This document shows positions 56,376 to 64,000 of a stretch of 64,000 nt of DNA, one piece after another (position 1 is the first letter of the stretch; every line of letters starts with the position of its first letter). Position numbers and translations under genes: made by a program. This stretch comes from Improbicoccus pseudotrichonymphae. Its GTDB lineage: Bacteria > Bacillota > Clostridia > Oscillospirales > Acutalibacteraceae. Location: assembly GCA_036322855.1 (NCBI GenBank), contig AP027924.1, positions 248,001 through 312,000 on the forward strand, in the 5' to 3' direction. The notes below the pieces were generated by a model, which was given only the letters and a program-made list of their open reading frames with translations, had not been told where the DNA came from and ran no database searches.

Positions 56376-57759
56376 TTTTTATGGAAATAACTCGATCGCA
56401 TATACTTTTTAAATCTTCGTATGAATGAGATATTATTATTACAGTCATGTCGAGTTTTTTATTTAGGCATTCGATTAGTTCCAATAAATTACTTTTTGAA
56501 AAATAATCAAGACTTGAAGTCGGTTCATCCAAAATTAAAATTTCAGGTTCCATAGAAATTATACTCGCGATGGCTATTTTACGCATTTGCCCACCCGAGA
56601 ATTTAAAAGGTGAAATATTAAACTGTTCTTTTTTTATGTCCATGATATTTAAATATTTTTTGGCGATATCATAAGCATCTTTTTCCGACAAGCCTAAATT
56701 TTTAGGTCCAAAGACAACTTCATCAATTAATTTCTCTTCAAAAAATTGATTTTCAGGAAATTGAAATGCCATACCTATTTCTTTTTCAGCACCGTCTACG
56801 GCTTTATTTTTAAATAATATCTTACCCTGCGATGGCTTCAAAATGCCTTTAATTAATTTTACTAAAGTTGTTTTTCCGGAACCGGACTTCCCTTTAATGC
56901 CAACTATTTCTTTTTTATAAATATCAAAATTTACATTATTCAAAATTAATTCATTGGAATTATTGTAAAAATAAGAAAGATTTTTAACTTCTAAAATTTT
57001 TTTTTCTTTTTTATTTTTTTTTCTCTTTAAATCACATTTGATTTTCGTACCTGAAAAAAAGCAAGATTTCATAAAATCGCCATCTGTTATGTCAGAAACA
57101 AGTCGGCCTTCATCCAGAACCAAAAACCTGTCGGCTAAAATAAATTCATCAAAATGATGAGTCAGTAAAATTACGGTTATTTTTTTTTCTTTATTAATTT
57201 TTAATATCTTTTTTATTATTATTTTTCTACTTTCATAATCCAGCATGGAAGTCGGCTCATCTAGAACTAAGCAATCACTACGCATTGCTAAAATTCCAGC
57301 CAAAACCAATTTTTGCTTCATTCCGCCCGAAAGATTCTGAATATACTCTTCTTTTTTGTTTAATAAATCACTAAACTCAAGAGATTCATCAATTCTTTTT
57401 TTAATTTCTTCGATCGGAACACCCAAATTTTCCAATCCGAAAGCAACATCTTCTTCTACTTTTTCCGCTACAATCTGATTATCAGAATTTTGAAACATAA
57501 AACTAACTTTTCTTCTTATGTTAAAACGCTCATTTTCGTTTTTGGTGTTTATACCATCCACGTAGACATTTCCTTCATCGGGAATATACAAAGCGTTCAA
57601 ATGCTTAGCGAGAGTACTTTTCCCGCCGGCATTCTTCCCAAATATAACTACAAATTCACCACGCTTTATGGAGAAAGAAATAGAATCCAAAATTTTGTTT
57701 CCGCCATGGAAACAACTTAAATTTTCTACTCTTATTATGTAATCTGAAAATTCGTTCAT
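56353..57759 (-). CDS. ECF-type transporter ATPase, two fused ABC domains
   Basis: A 468-residue soluble ABC protein with two nucleotide-binding domains. First: Walker A GKNAGGKST near residue 39, Q-loop FQNSDNQIV, signature NLSGGMKQKL, Walker B LVLDEPTSMLD. Second: GKSGSGKTT near 290, FQFPENQFFE, FSGGQMRKIAIA, ILILDEPTSSLD. The FQ(F/N)xxNQ motifs mark the EcfA/CbiO group; normally the two ATPases are separate genes, so this is a natural fusion. The EcfT and S components, which name the substrate (a vitamin or metal ion), are not adjacent. Overlaps folC and crr. Confidence 0.9.
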   Translation of the reverse strand: MNEFSDYIIRVENLSCFHGGNKILDSISFSIKRGEFVVIFGKNAGGKSTLAKHLNALYIPDEGNVYVDGINTKNENERFNIRRKVSFMFQNSDNQIVAEKVEEDVAFGLENLGVPIEEIKKRIDESLEFSDLLNKKEEYIQNLSGGMKQKLVLAGILAMRSDCLVLDEPTSMLDYESRKIIIKKILKINKEKKITVILLTHHFDEFILADRFLVLDEGRLVSDITDGDFMKSCFFSGTKIKCDLKRKKNKKEKKILEVKNLSYFYNNSNELILNNVNFDIYKKEIVGIKGKSGSGKTTLVKLIKGILKPSQGKILFKNKAVDGAEKEIGMAFQFPENQFFEEKLIDEVVFGPKNLGLSEKDAYDIAKKYLNIMDIKKEQFNISPFKFSGGQMRKIAIASIISMEPEILILDEPTSSLDYFSKSNLLELIECLNKKLDMTVIIISHSYEDLKSICDRVISIKNGEISEV

Positions 57760-58217
57760 ATTATGTTTTTATAAAAAATAATAGGGGTTTGCCCTGATTT
57801 TACTTTTTTTTCTTCGGTAAAATTTACATCAAAAAATTCCTTATTGAGAATAACTACCGGACTGTGAAGTTTATAGTTTTTACTTTTCAAAAATTCTACA
57901 TCAAAACTGCCTATTATATCCCCGGTTTTAATTTTTTGATTTAATTTTGCAAAAAAACTGAAGCCTGTACCATTTAATTCAACTGTATCTATACCTATAT
58001 GTAACAAAATTTCGATTCCATGATCACTTTTGAATGTACATGAATGCAAAGTGCTTGCAATTTGTATCAAAATGCCGTCAAAAGGTGAAACTATATTCCC
58101 ATTTTCTGGTAAAATAGCCAATCCGGGTCCAAGCATTTCTCTGGAAAAAACCTCGTCCGGTACTTCTTTTAAACTTACAACCTTCCCGCTAAGCGGCGAA
58201 AATATTTTATTCTCCAT
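57756..58217 (-). CDS. crr: PTS glucose-type EIIA component
   Basis: A cytosolic phosphocarrier passing phosphate from HPr to a sugar permease EIIB. 153 residues from ATG 58217 (MENKIFSPLSGKVV). Contains DEVFSREMLGPGLAI, the first histidine region TLHSCTFKSDHGIEILLHIGIDT with the phosphorylatable His, and LNGTGFSFFAKLNQKIKTGD. The longer frame to 58241 lies inside ftsE. No permease gene is adjacent, so it may serve a remote EIICB or a regulatory role. Its stop overlaps the ATPase gene by four bases. Confidence 0.88.
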   Translation of the reverse strand: MENKIFSPLSGKVVSLKEVPDEVFSREMLGPGLAILPENGNIVSPFDGILIQIASTLHSCTFKSDHGIEILLHIGIDTVELNGTGFSFFAKLNQKIKTGDIIGSFDVEFLKSKNYKLHSPVVILNKEFFDVNFTEEKKVKSGQTPIIFYKNII

Positions 58218-58893
58218 ATACATCCAACTCCGTCTTTGCACTGTCTTTTATTAAAACACCATTTTTTAACTCGATTTTTCTGAAATCAAACTTAGAAACC
58301 ACATAAACATCGTGAGTCGCCATAATTATCGCAATCCCTTTTTTGTTTATATCCGACAAAAGCTTGACTATCCCATGAGACATTTCCGGATCTATATTAC
58401 CTGTTGGTTCATCGGCCAATATTATTTCCGGTTTATTAATTAACGCTCTGGCAATTCCAACACGTTGTTTTTCTCCTCCGGAAAGTTCATGAGGATAACT
58501 CTTAATTTTGCCACCAAGTGAAACCATTTCAAGAACGTCCGAAATCTTTTTCTCTATGCGCGCACTACTCGCACCAAATATTCTCATGGGAAACGCGATA
58601 TTTTCAAAAACATTCATTTTGTCGATCAATCGAAAATCTTGAAAAATAATGCCAAGTCTTCTTCTATAATGCGGAATTTGATGATTTTTTAAATTTTTTA
58701 AATTTGTACCGTTGACAATAACCTCGCCATTGGTCGCCTGTTCTTCTCTTGTCAATATCTTAAATATGGTACTTTTACCGGATCCCGAAGCTCCCATCAC
58801 AAAAACAAATTCTTGACTGCCGACACTAAGATTGAAATTTTTTAAAGCATAAACCGAACCATATATCTTACTTAAATTTCTTATTTTTATCAT
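58207..58893 (-). CDS. ftsE: Cell-division ATP-binding protein FtsE
   Basis: The ABC ATPase of the FtsEX complex that activates peptidoglycan hydrolases at division. 228 residues: IKIRNLSKIYGSVYALKNFNLSV, Walker A GASGSGKST near residue 36, IIFQDFRLIDKMNVFENIAFPM, signature ELSGGEKQRVGIARAL, Walker B ILADEPTGNID. Sequence fits FtsE rather than LolD-type. ftsX is normally right behind it but is absent; crr follows instead with 11-35 bp overlap. Confidence 0.88.
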   Translation of the reverse strand: MIKIRNLSKIYGSVYALKNFNLSVGSQEFVFVMGASGSGKSTIFKILTREEQATNGEVIVNGTNLKNLKNHQIPHYRRRLGIIFQDFRLIDKMNVFENIAFPMRIFGASSARIEKKISDVLEMVSLGGKIKSYPHELSGGEKQRVGIARALINKPEIILADEPTGNIDPEMSHGIVKLLSDINKKGIAIIMATHDVYVVSKFDFRKIELKNGVLIKDSAKTELDVYGE

Positions 58894-58894
58894 T

Positions 58895-60067
58895 TTAGTA
58901 CTTTACAGGCCTTTCTTTTAAGTATCTGTTGATCATAAAAGCAATTTTAAAAATGATTGCATCCTCAAATTTTCTTATGTTAAGTCCGGTTATTTTTTCT
59001 ATTTTTTCTATACGATACACAAGAGTGTTCCTGTGAACAAAAAGTTCACGCGATGTCTCCGAAACATTTAAACTATTCTCGAAAAATTTATTTATAGTGA
59101 AAACCAGCTCCTCGTCTATACTGTCCACTGAGCTTTTTTTAAAAACTTCGTTTAAAAAATCTCGGCACAAAGTCTCCGGGAGTTGATATACCAATCTGGG
59201 AAGTCCCAACTGATTATACAACGCAACGTTGCTTTTATTTCCGAATATTTTCCTGACTTCAATTGCCATTTGAGCATTTTTATATGATTTGGCTAAATGT
59301 TTCAAATGCCTGACTGCAGAACCAACAGACGCAATACACTTTATACAATAATCATTCGCTAATGTACTCAAAAGCGACGCGGCAAGCTTCCCCAAATCCT
59401 CATTTGAAGTTGTCTCTTTTATGTCTTTTATGATAATAACATCCGAACTATTTATTTTTATAACAAAATCTTTTTCTTTATCAGGAAATAAATTCTGTAA
59501 GACCTCAAATAAAGAATACTCATCTAATTTTATACTTCTTACCAATATGCAAATGCGCAAAACATCGTCGGAAATCTTCAACTCGCGTTGCCTTAATGAA
59601 ATATCACTTTGCAAAATATTATCTATAACTATATCTCTGATAAAACTGCACTTATCATATTTAAGAGTATAATACCTTATCGCTTCATTTAAAGTTGAAG
59701 ACAAAATCGAAACACACGTTTTAGAAATGTCGTCGTTGCCCCTGCAGTAAGCGTACCAAACACCTATTTGTTTATTTCCGAGAACTTTACAAGAAACATT
59801 ATTGTCAGTATATATTCCCTGTGCTTCCATCTGTTTCGAATCTAAACTTATGCTAAATTCTTTTCCTATTTCTTCTAAGCACGTACTCGCGACTACCTTA
59901 TGAGAACTATCCAACACTCCAACAACTTTTAATAAAGAATTACCCATTTGATTAAAAATCTTTTGAAAAATTTGAACAACCATAACCTTGAAACCACACT
60001 TCTCCTTCAAATTTGAACCAAAAAACAATCCCGACAAGATTCTATTACAATAATTAAATTTGTGCAA
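58895..60067 (-). CDS. PucR/CdaR-type transcriptional regulator
   Basis: A 390-residue regulator. The N-terminal part (from MVVQIFQKIFNQMGNSLLKVVGVLD, near residue 29) resembles the sensory putative-sugar-binding domain of CdaR. A GGDEF-like middle follows, then the C-terminal HTH_30 helix-turn-helix NVSETSRELFVHRNTLVYRIEKIEKITG. Start is a TTG at 60067 or an ATG about 84 bp inside at 59983 after an AAGG site. It is the first gene of the leftward series ftsE, crr, ECF ATPase, folC, smpB. The ligand is unknown. Confidence 0.82.
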   Translation of the reverse strand: MHKFNYCNRILSGLFFGSNLKEKCGFKVMVVQIFQKIFNQMGNSLLKVVGVLDSSHKVVASTCLEEIGKEFSISLDSKQMEAQGIYTDNNVSCKVLGNKQIGVWYAYCRGNDDISKTCVSILSSTLNEAIRYYTLKYDKCSFIRDIVIDNILQSDISLRQRELKISDDVLRICILVRSIKLDEYSLFEVLQNLFPDKEKDFVIKINSSDVIIIKDIKETTSNEDLGKLAASLLSTLANDYCIKCIASVGSAVRHLKHLAKSYKNAQMAIEVRKIFGNKSNVALYNQLGLPRLVYQLPETLCRDFLNEVFKKSSVDSIDEELVFTINKFFENSLNVSETSRELFVHRNTLVYRIEKIEKITGLNIRKFEDAIIFKIAFMINRYLKERPVKY

Positions 60068-60168
60068 TACTTACAAACAAAATAAAAATCATAAAACTCC
60101 ATAAGGTTTTAAATGATAGGAGCGTTATCTAAATAATTATAAGAAATTAATTCATTGACGTGAATAAT

Positions 60169-60196
60169 AGCGTAGAGCGTAGAGCGTAGAGCGTAG
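60169..60196. repeat. Four exact 7-bp tandem units (AGCGTAG)
   Basis: The unit AGCGTAG is repeated four times without change. It is in non-coding sequence between the regulator gene and copy H. Confidence 0.9.
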
Positions 60197-60249
60197 TGAT
60201 TAGTTATCTGTATAGGGGTACAAAATCAACCATGGGTTTCCAACGAAAT

Positions 60250-60609
60250 CTTTCAAACCAAATTTAAATATAAAATTTATAGATTGGTATTTTATGCAAA
60301 ATAATTTTTATGTTTGGCACTCATTTTTTAATTAAAAACATTTTATTTTCTTTCACCCATTTCTTTAGACATTTCTTTAGATTTCTTCCAAACGAGTATT
60401 TTTAAAAATAAATCAAAAAACACCGGAACATACTTTGCGTATGTGAGGATTTTTTTGATTTTTAATCTTTAGAAAAGATGAAGTTTAGGGAGGAATCTAA
60501 TAGAAGAAACGGGTGAAACCCAAAGAAACATGCGGCTCTAAGTTGTCTCCTGCGGAGACAAATTCGCCGCTAAATAGTGTCGCATTTAAAATGCTTCGCA
60601 TAATTCTGT
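60250..60609 (+). repeat. Upstream family element, copy H
   Basis: Homologous to the blocks upstream of A and B. The AT tract TATAAAATTTATAGATTGGT (60268 on) is the reverse complement of the tract upstream of A. The long fold-back hairpin spans 60354-60515 (with a small internal duplication ATTTCTTTAGA). The 19-bp inverted repeat is at 60543-60561. Confidence 0.85.
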
Positions 60610-60637
60610 TTGACAGCAAAATTCAAAATGCTATAAT
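60610..60637 (+). promoter_or_regulatory. Promoter of copy H
   Basis: TTGACA (60610-60615), 16 bp, TATAAT (60632-60637), 52 bp before the ATG. Confidence 0.85.
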
Positions 60638-60689
60638 CAATTTATCGGTGTTTTCGCTGATTTATATTTTAATATCAGGAGGAAAGGTT

Positions 60690-61547
60690 ATGAAAAATAA
60701 GTTTATTAAATCTCTTGTGAGAAAAGAAAAAATAAGTAATAGTGAAAATAATAAAAAGACTAGTAAAAATAATAAGATAATTTCTTCTATCTTAGCTATT
60801 ACTATGTGTTGTCAGCCACTTGTTGGGGCTGTTGCACCTGATAGTCAACTTGTAGATAGCAAGAAAATAGGTAGCAAGGAAACTGTTGAAATAACGGAAG
60901 ACAAAGATGAAGATGTTGTTGAAATATTAGAAGATAAAAATGATGCTAAAAAAAACGACGAAGATAAAAATGAAAATGAAAGTAAAAAGGGCGATGCGGT
61001 TGATAAATCTAAATGGTTTTCAAGTTTAGCTAAAACTATTGCTGTCGTTGGTGTCTCAGGCGCTATTATCTTAGGTTCATATTATATATATATGATCAAT
61101 AGGGTCAAAATTGGAAATAGAAGTTATTTAACTCACAGTATAGGAGAAGAAAACGGAAATGGTTTTGAGAATTTAGCTGTCGGAATGAGAAGTTGTGAGG
61201 GAATATATGAATTTAGAAATAAAATTACATCAGTTACCAGTAAAACTTTGTTGCAAGTAAAGGTTGAGCCTGATTACGAAAATAAAATCGGAGATTTAAG
61301 TAGTTATTCTGAATTTATTGTCGAAATTACTAAAGGCAAGGAATCTTTTTTAAGTTATCTTAAAAATAAGGGTGTTGATCCAACCATTAGCGGTATTGTG
61401 ACACATGCATGTGGGTTATTGAAAAAACTCAAAGATCCTAAATTTTGTCTGGTTAATGCTTGCGTTAGAGTTGAAATTGAAGGTGAAGGTGGTGGTGTTA
61501 TTTTTTTTCTTATTTCTAAGGAGCTGGCGCCGTATTTAAAGGTATAA
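60690..61547 (+). CDS. Exported family protein H, GA tract deleted
   Basis: A 285-residue family member starting MKNKFIKSLVRKEKISNSEN. The leader's first nine residues are joined straight to the main protein's KEKISN region; the (GA)n tract, the second ribosome site and the second ATG are gone. Then come the signal region ISSILAITMCCQPLVGA, a long acidic linker with KNDEDKNENESKK, the transmembrane part VGVSGAIILGSYYIYM and the whole shared module: YLTHSIGE, LSSYSEFIVEITKGK, VTHACGLL, LVNACVRV and ISKELAPYL. Expression would no longer depend on tract length. Function unknown. Confidence 0.82.
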   Translation: MKNKFIKSLVRKEKISNSENNKKTSKNNKIISSILAITMCCQPLVGAVAPDSQLVDSKKIGSKETVEITEDKDEDVVEILEDKNDAKKNDEDKNENESKKGDAVDKSKWFSSLAKTIAVVGVSGAIILGSYYIYMINRVKIGNRSYLTHSIGEENGNGFENLAVGMRSCEGIYEFRNKITSVTSKTLLQVKVEPDYENKIGDLSSYSEFIVEITKGKESFLSYLKNKGVDPTISGIVTHACGLLKKLKDPKFCLVNACVRVEIEGEGGGVIFFLISKELAPYLKV

Positions 61548-61589
61548 TATAAGATGTAACAGATGAGAATTTAACAGATGATGAGATAT

Positions 61590-61690
61590 AATCATCGGAT
61601 GAGTTTTTGTATTCCAGTTCACCGTGTTTTGCCGGTAGTAGAATGTATATTTCTTTTATCTTCGCCTTGCGTTCATTTTCGATTCTTTAT
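61590..61690 (+). repeat. Downstream segment shared with copy C
   Basis: From TCATCGGATGAG to GATTCTTTATTTC this equals the region after copy C. It ends near a CAGGCTCTGG sequence similar to IS5-type ends. Confidence 0.8.
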
Positions 61691-61739
61691 TTCATGTAAA
61701 CAGGCTCTGGTATAAGTTCAACACATCATCTCAATCAGA

Positions 61740-62254
61740 TCCCCGAAATACAAAACCTTAGAGCAAACTGGAAATTCGGATAATAATCCACGTGAAAAAC
61801 AAGAACAAGATCATGAAAAACAAGTAAAAGAAACCAAATGATAGTATTTACAACAAAGCCAGCAAGAAAGTTTGTCTTTGCCAAAAATTCAGTCACCGCC
61901 GTCACAATCTTCATTTATTACACAGATCTTCTGCCGGAGGTAACTACCATCGTCATCATATCCCATAAGATATAAGAAAGAAAATAATTAACTCCGGTGA
62001 GTTTGGCGACGAAAATTATATGATCTACTGCGCAGATACAAAATCTTGATTTCGTGCTGATATGTAATTTTGTGTATGAACAATGTAATGACGATTATAT
62101 TTTTCTTTTATTATCCGCAGAATTGATAACAAAGGGATTGTATAAATCGAAAGATTTTATAATTATTGAAAAAAGTCCGTCAAATGAGTATAATTCGAGA
62201 GTGTTTGTGTTAAATATAAATACCAAGGGGATTGCCAGGGCTAGTGTTTCTTGA
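61740..62254 (+). pseudogene. Decayed relative of the exported family
   Basis: A stretch with stops in all frames. Early parts read as EKQEQDHEKQVKETK (charged linker) and SPPSQSSFITQIF. The last part is an open frame from about 62042, LDFVLICNFVYEQCNDDYIF followed by LLLSAELITKGLY, which fits the end of the shared module (FRLVNACV ... FLISEELAPYL). It ends at the TGA at 62252-62254. Confidence 0.5.
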
Positions 62255-62330
62255 ATTATTGTGTTATAGAATATTATTGTTGAATGCTGTAAAATTTTAG
62301 AGTATTTTAAATTTTGGCGGGGTAATTTTT

Positions 62331-62861
62331 GTGATTGTTATATTTTTGGCAGATGGTTTTGAAGAAATTGAGGCCGTAGTTCCTTGGGATATCATAAGGA
62401 GAGCAGGCGGAGAAGTAAAATTTGCAGGAGAAACGGAATTTGTTACAGGTTCTCTTGGCTTGAAGATTTTCGTAGATATCAGAATTGAAGATATTGATAC
62501 TACGGATTTGCAGGCGATAATTTTACCCGGAGGAATGCCTGGGACAAAAAATTTGGATGATGACAAAAAGGTTCACGAAATTATAAATTATTGCGCGAAA
62601 AATGGTATTTTGATATGTGCCATTTGCGCAGCTCCGATAATAATTGGAAAGATGGGTTTACTTCAGAATAAAAATGCTTGTTGTTACCCAGGATGTGAGA
62701 AATATTTATTAGGGGCAAAAATTTCAAAAGAAAATGTATGTTCTGATGGTAACTTTATAACGGCCAGGGGTCCTGGCGCCGCATTTGAGTTTGGTTTTGA
62801 AATTGTCAAAAAATTTAAAGAAACAGAAATAAAAAGAATTAAAAAAGAAATTCAAATATAA
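62331..62861 (+). CDS. DJ-1/PfpI family protein
   Basis: A 176-residue single-domain protein with VIFLADGFEEIEAVVPWDIIRRAGG, the glutamate near residue 15, a nucleophile elbow ICAICAAPIIIG with the conserved cysteine near residue 100, and ARGPGAAFEFGFEIV. This group (YajL/ThiJ type) has been linked to protection from oxidative stress or deglycation; the exact activity is unclear. GTG start at 62331. Its stop codon TAA overlaps the ATG of the next gene by one base (TAATG). Confidence 0.9.
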   Translation: MIVIFLADGFEEIEAVVPWDIIRRAGGEVKFAGETEFVTGSLGLKIFVDIRIEDIDTTDLQAIILPGGMPGTKNLDDDKKVHEIINYCAKNGILICAICAAPIIIGKMGLLQNKNACCYPGCEKYLLGAKISKENVCSDGNFITARGPGAAFEFGFEIVKKFKETEIKRIKKEIQI

Positions 62862-63709
62862 TGGAGTTAGATTTTAATTTAAATCAGAAGAAGTTTGATT
62901 TAGATCAAACGTTTGATTGTGGTCAATGTTTTCGTTGGTTTAAAATTAAAGAAAAATGGTACGGAGTTGTTCAAGGTAGAGAGGCAGAGGCGTATATTTG
63001 TGATAACCTTCTAAAAATAAATATTCTGAATGATCAAGATCTTAACCATGAAGATGAGTTCAAATTTTGGGAAAATTATTTTGATCTAGATACGGACTAT
63101 ATTCTTGTTAAAGAAAAATTAAAAAATATAGACAATACCCTAGATTTTGCGATGGAAAAATTCGGAGGTATTAGAATACTTAATCAAAATTTCTGGGAAA
63201 CTTTGTGTTCGTTTATCATATCTCAAAATAATAATATTCCGAGAATAAAAAGCATAATAAAAAATTTCTGCAGATATTTTGGTAAAAAACTTAAAAGTAA
63301 TTACGCTTTCCCGGAGGTAAATCACATAGCCGATTTATGTCCTAACGACTTGAATATAATAAAGTCCGGTTTTAGATCTAAATACATAATCGACGCGGCG
63401 CGTAAAATCAAAAATGGAATAAAATTTGAAGAATTAGCTAATTATTCTAATAAGGATGTCGTAAAAATTATTTCAAAAATAAAAGGCGTTGGTCCTAAAG
63501 TCAGTTCATGTGTCTTGTTGTATAGTTTTCATAGATTGAACGCTTTCCCCATCGATGTATGGATAAGGCGTACCATGCAGGAGAATTTCAGCGGTAAAAC
63601 ATCAGATATTTTTGGTGAATTTGCCGGAGTTGCGCAGCAATACTTATTTAGTTTTAAAAGAACGACTAAAATTTATGAGAATTCGACATTTAAAAGTCAA
63701 AATTCTTGA
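62861..63709 (+). CDS. ogg: 8-oxoguanine DNA glycosylase (OGG1 type)
   Basis: Removes 8-oxo-G from DNA and nicks the abasic site. 282 residues with FDLDQTFDCGQCFRWF (N-terminal OGG domain), LCSFIISQNNNIPRIKSII, the helix-hairpin-helix KIKGVGPKVSSCVLLYSFHRLNAFPIDVWIRR with the catalytic lysine in GPKVSSC and the aspartate in PIDVW. The eukaryote/Clostridium OGG1 style rather than MutM. Coupled to the DJ-1 gene, a sensible pairing for oxidative damage. Confidence 0.93.
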   Translation: MELDFNLNQKKFDLDQTFDCGQCFRWFKIKEKWYGVVQGREAEAYICDNLLKINILNDQDLNHEDEFKFWENYFDLDTDYILVKEKLKNIDNTLDFAMEKFGGIRILNQNFWETLCSFIISQNNNIPRIKSIIKNFCRYFGKKLKSNYAFPEVNHIADLCPNDLNIIKSGFRSKYIIDAARKIKNGIKFEELANYSNKDVVKIISKIKGVGPKVSSCVLLYSFHRLNAFPIDVWIRRTMQENFSGKTSDIFGEFAGVAQQYLFSFKRTTKIYENSTFKSQNS

Positions 63710-63787
63710 TATTTAACAAAAAATGTAGAACAATGAGATTTTAGGACAGATTGAGATTGTAGTTTATTGATAATTTGAAGGTAGTTT

Positions 63788-64000
63788 TTGGAAATTAAAT
63801 TTAATTCATCTAATATGATGACTTTTTCAAGAATATTGGCAACTCCTGCGATTTGTTTGTTTTTGTTGTCGAATTTTAAATTCAAATTCTTATTTTCGTC
63901 GTTGTTATTTTTTGCGGCAATAATGACCGATTATTTTGATGGAAAAATGGCTCGAAAACGAAACATAGTAACCAATTTCGGAAAATTTTTTGATCCTACT
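63788..64000 (+). CDS. pgsA: CDP-diacylglycerol-glycerol-3-phosphate phosphatidyltransferase, N-terminal part
   Basis: A frame open to the window edge. TTG at 63788 follows a GAAGGTAG site; ATGs at 63815 and 63818 are alternatives. The CDP-alcohol phosphotransferase signature is complete: TDYFDGKMARKRN, eight residues, then GKFFDPT (D-x2-DG-x2-AR-x8-G-x3-D). The preceding hydrophobic stretch (RILATPAICLFLL, FLFSSLLFFAAIM) agrees. The enzyme makes phosphatidylglycerophosphate. Confidence 0.85.
   Translation, partial: MEIKFNSSNMMTFSRILATPAICLFLLSNFKFKFLFSSLLFFAAIMTDYFDGKMARKRNIVTNFGKFFDPT

Overview
The window is AT-rich, gene-dense DNA with Gram-positive (Clostridia-like) content. It carries groESL under a CIRCE operator, ytfJ, yabP, yabQ, spoVB and spoVM sporulation genes, a PucR/CdaR-type regulator, double-ATPase ECF genes, and many TTG/GTG starts behind strong Shine-Dalgarno sites. 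Several features suggest a host-associated, probably intracellular lineage: very low GC, decayed insertion sequences, a frameshifted lon, and a large family of exported proteins with eukaryote-like domains. Clostridial endosymbionts of termite-gut protists would fit, but that placement is inference from gene content only.

Layout. 0-9.3 kb: P-type ATPase, miaB, zinc peptidase, asd, acpP, feoAB, yabPQ. 9.3-11.3 kb: a MITE, tRNA-Thr and exported family gene A. 11.3-14.7 kb: groEL/groES, an ftsL-like gene and rsmH. 14.9-18.4 kb: nested insertion-sequence remnants around plsC and spoVM. 18.4-23 kb: an exported AAA+ ATPase and the broken family copy B. 23-29 kb: gatB, fabG, a dicarboxylate symporter and the split lon. 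29.4-36 kb: an exported calpain-like protease, spoVB, a polysaccharide deacetylase and family copy C. 36-39.7 kb: trxB/trxA, a small membrane protein, an IS5 remnant and a radical-SAM gene. 39.8-49 kb: two divergent pairs of family genes (D/E and F/G) flanking alaS. 49-60 kb: comEC, hinT, ytfJ, a coiled-coil protein, efp, smpB, folC, an ECF-type ATPase, crr, ftsE and a PucR-type regulator. 60-64 kb: family copy H, a decayed relative, a DJ-1 protein, ogg and the start of pgsA.

The most unusual content is the dispersed family A-H. Each member has a near-identical TTGACA/TATAAT promoter. Seven have a 19-bp inverted repeat about 48 bp upstream of it. A short leader ORF (MKNKFIKSLMNSLNS) runs into a (GA)n microsatellite, followed by a second start and a conserved signal-peptide-like sequence. 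The leader relates to the main ORF in all three possible frames among the copies: fused in D-G, an ATGA overlap in A and B, and out of frame in C. H has lost the tract and is fused permanently. This looks like a slipped-strand switch controlling an N-terminal extension or translational coupling. Behind the common N-terminus come an acidic linker, a transmembrane segment and a variable C-terminal module. Copies A, B, C, F, G and H carry a shared uncharacterised module, E carries a Ras/Rab-like GTPase domain, and D carries a domain whose sequence pattern resembles RasGAP. D and E are divergently transcribed neighbours. The calpain-like protease and the AAA+ protein are exported by different N-termini and appear to belong to the same host-interaction repertoire.
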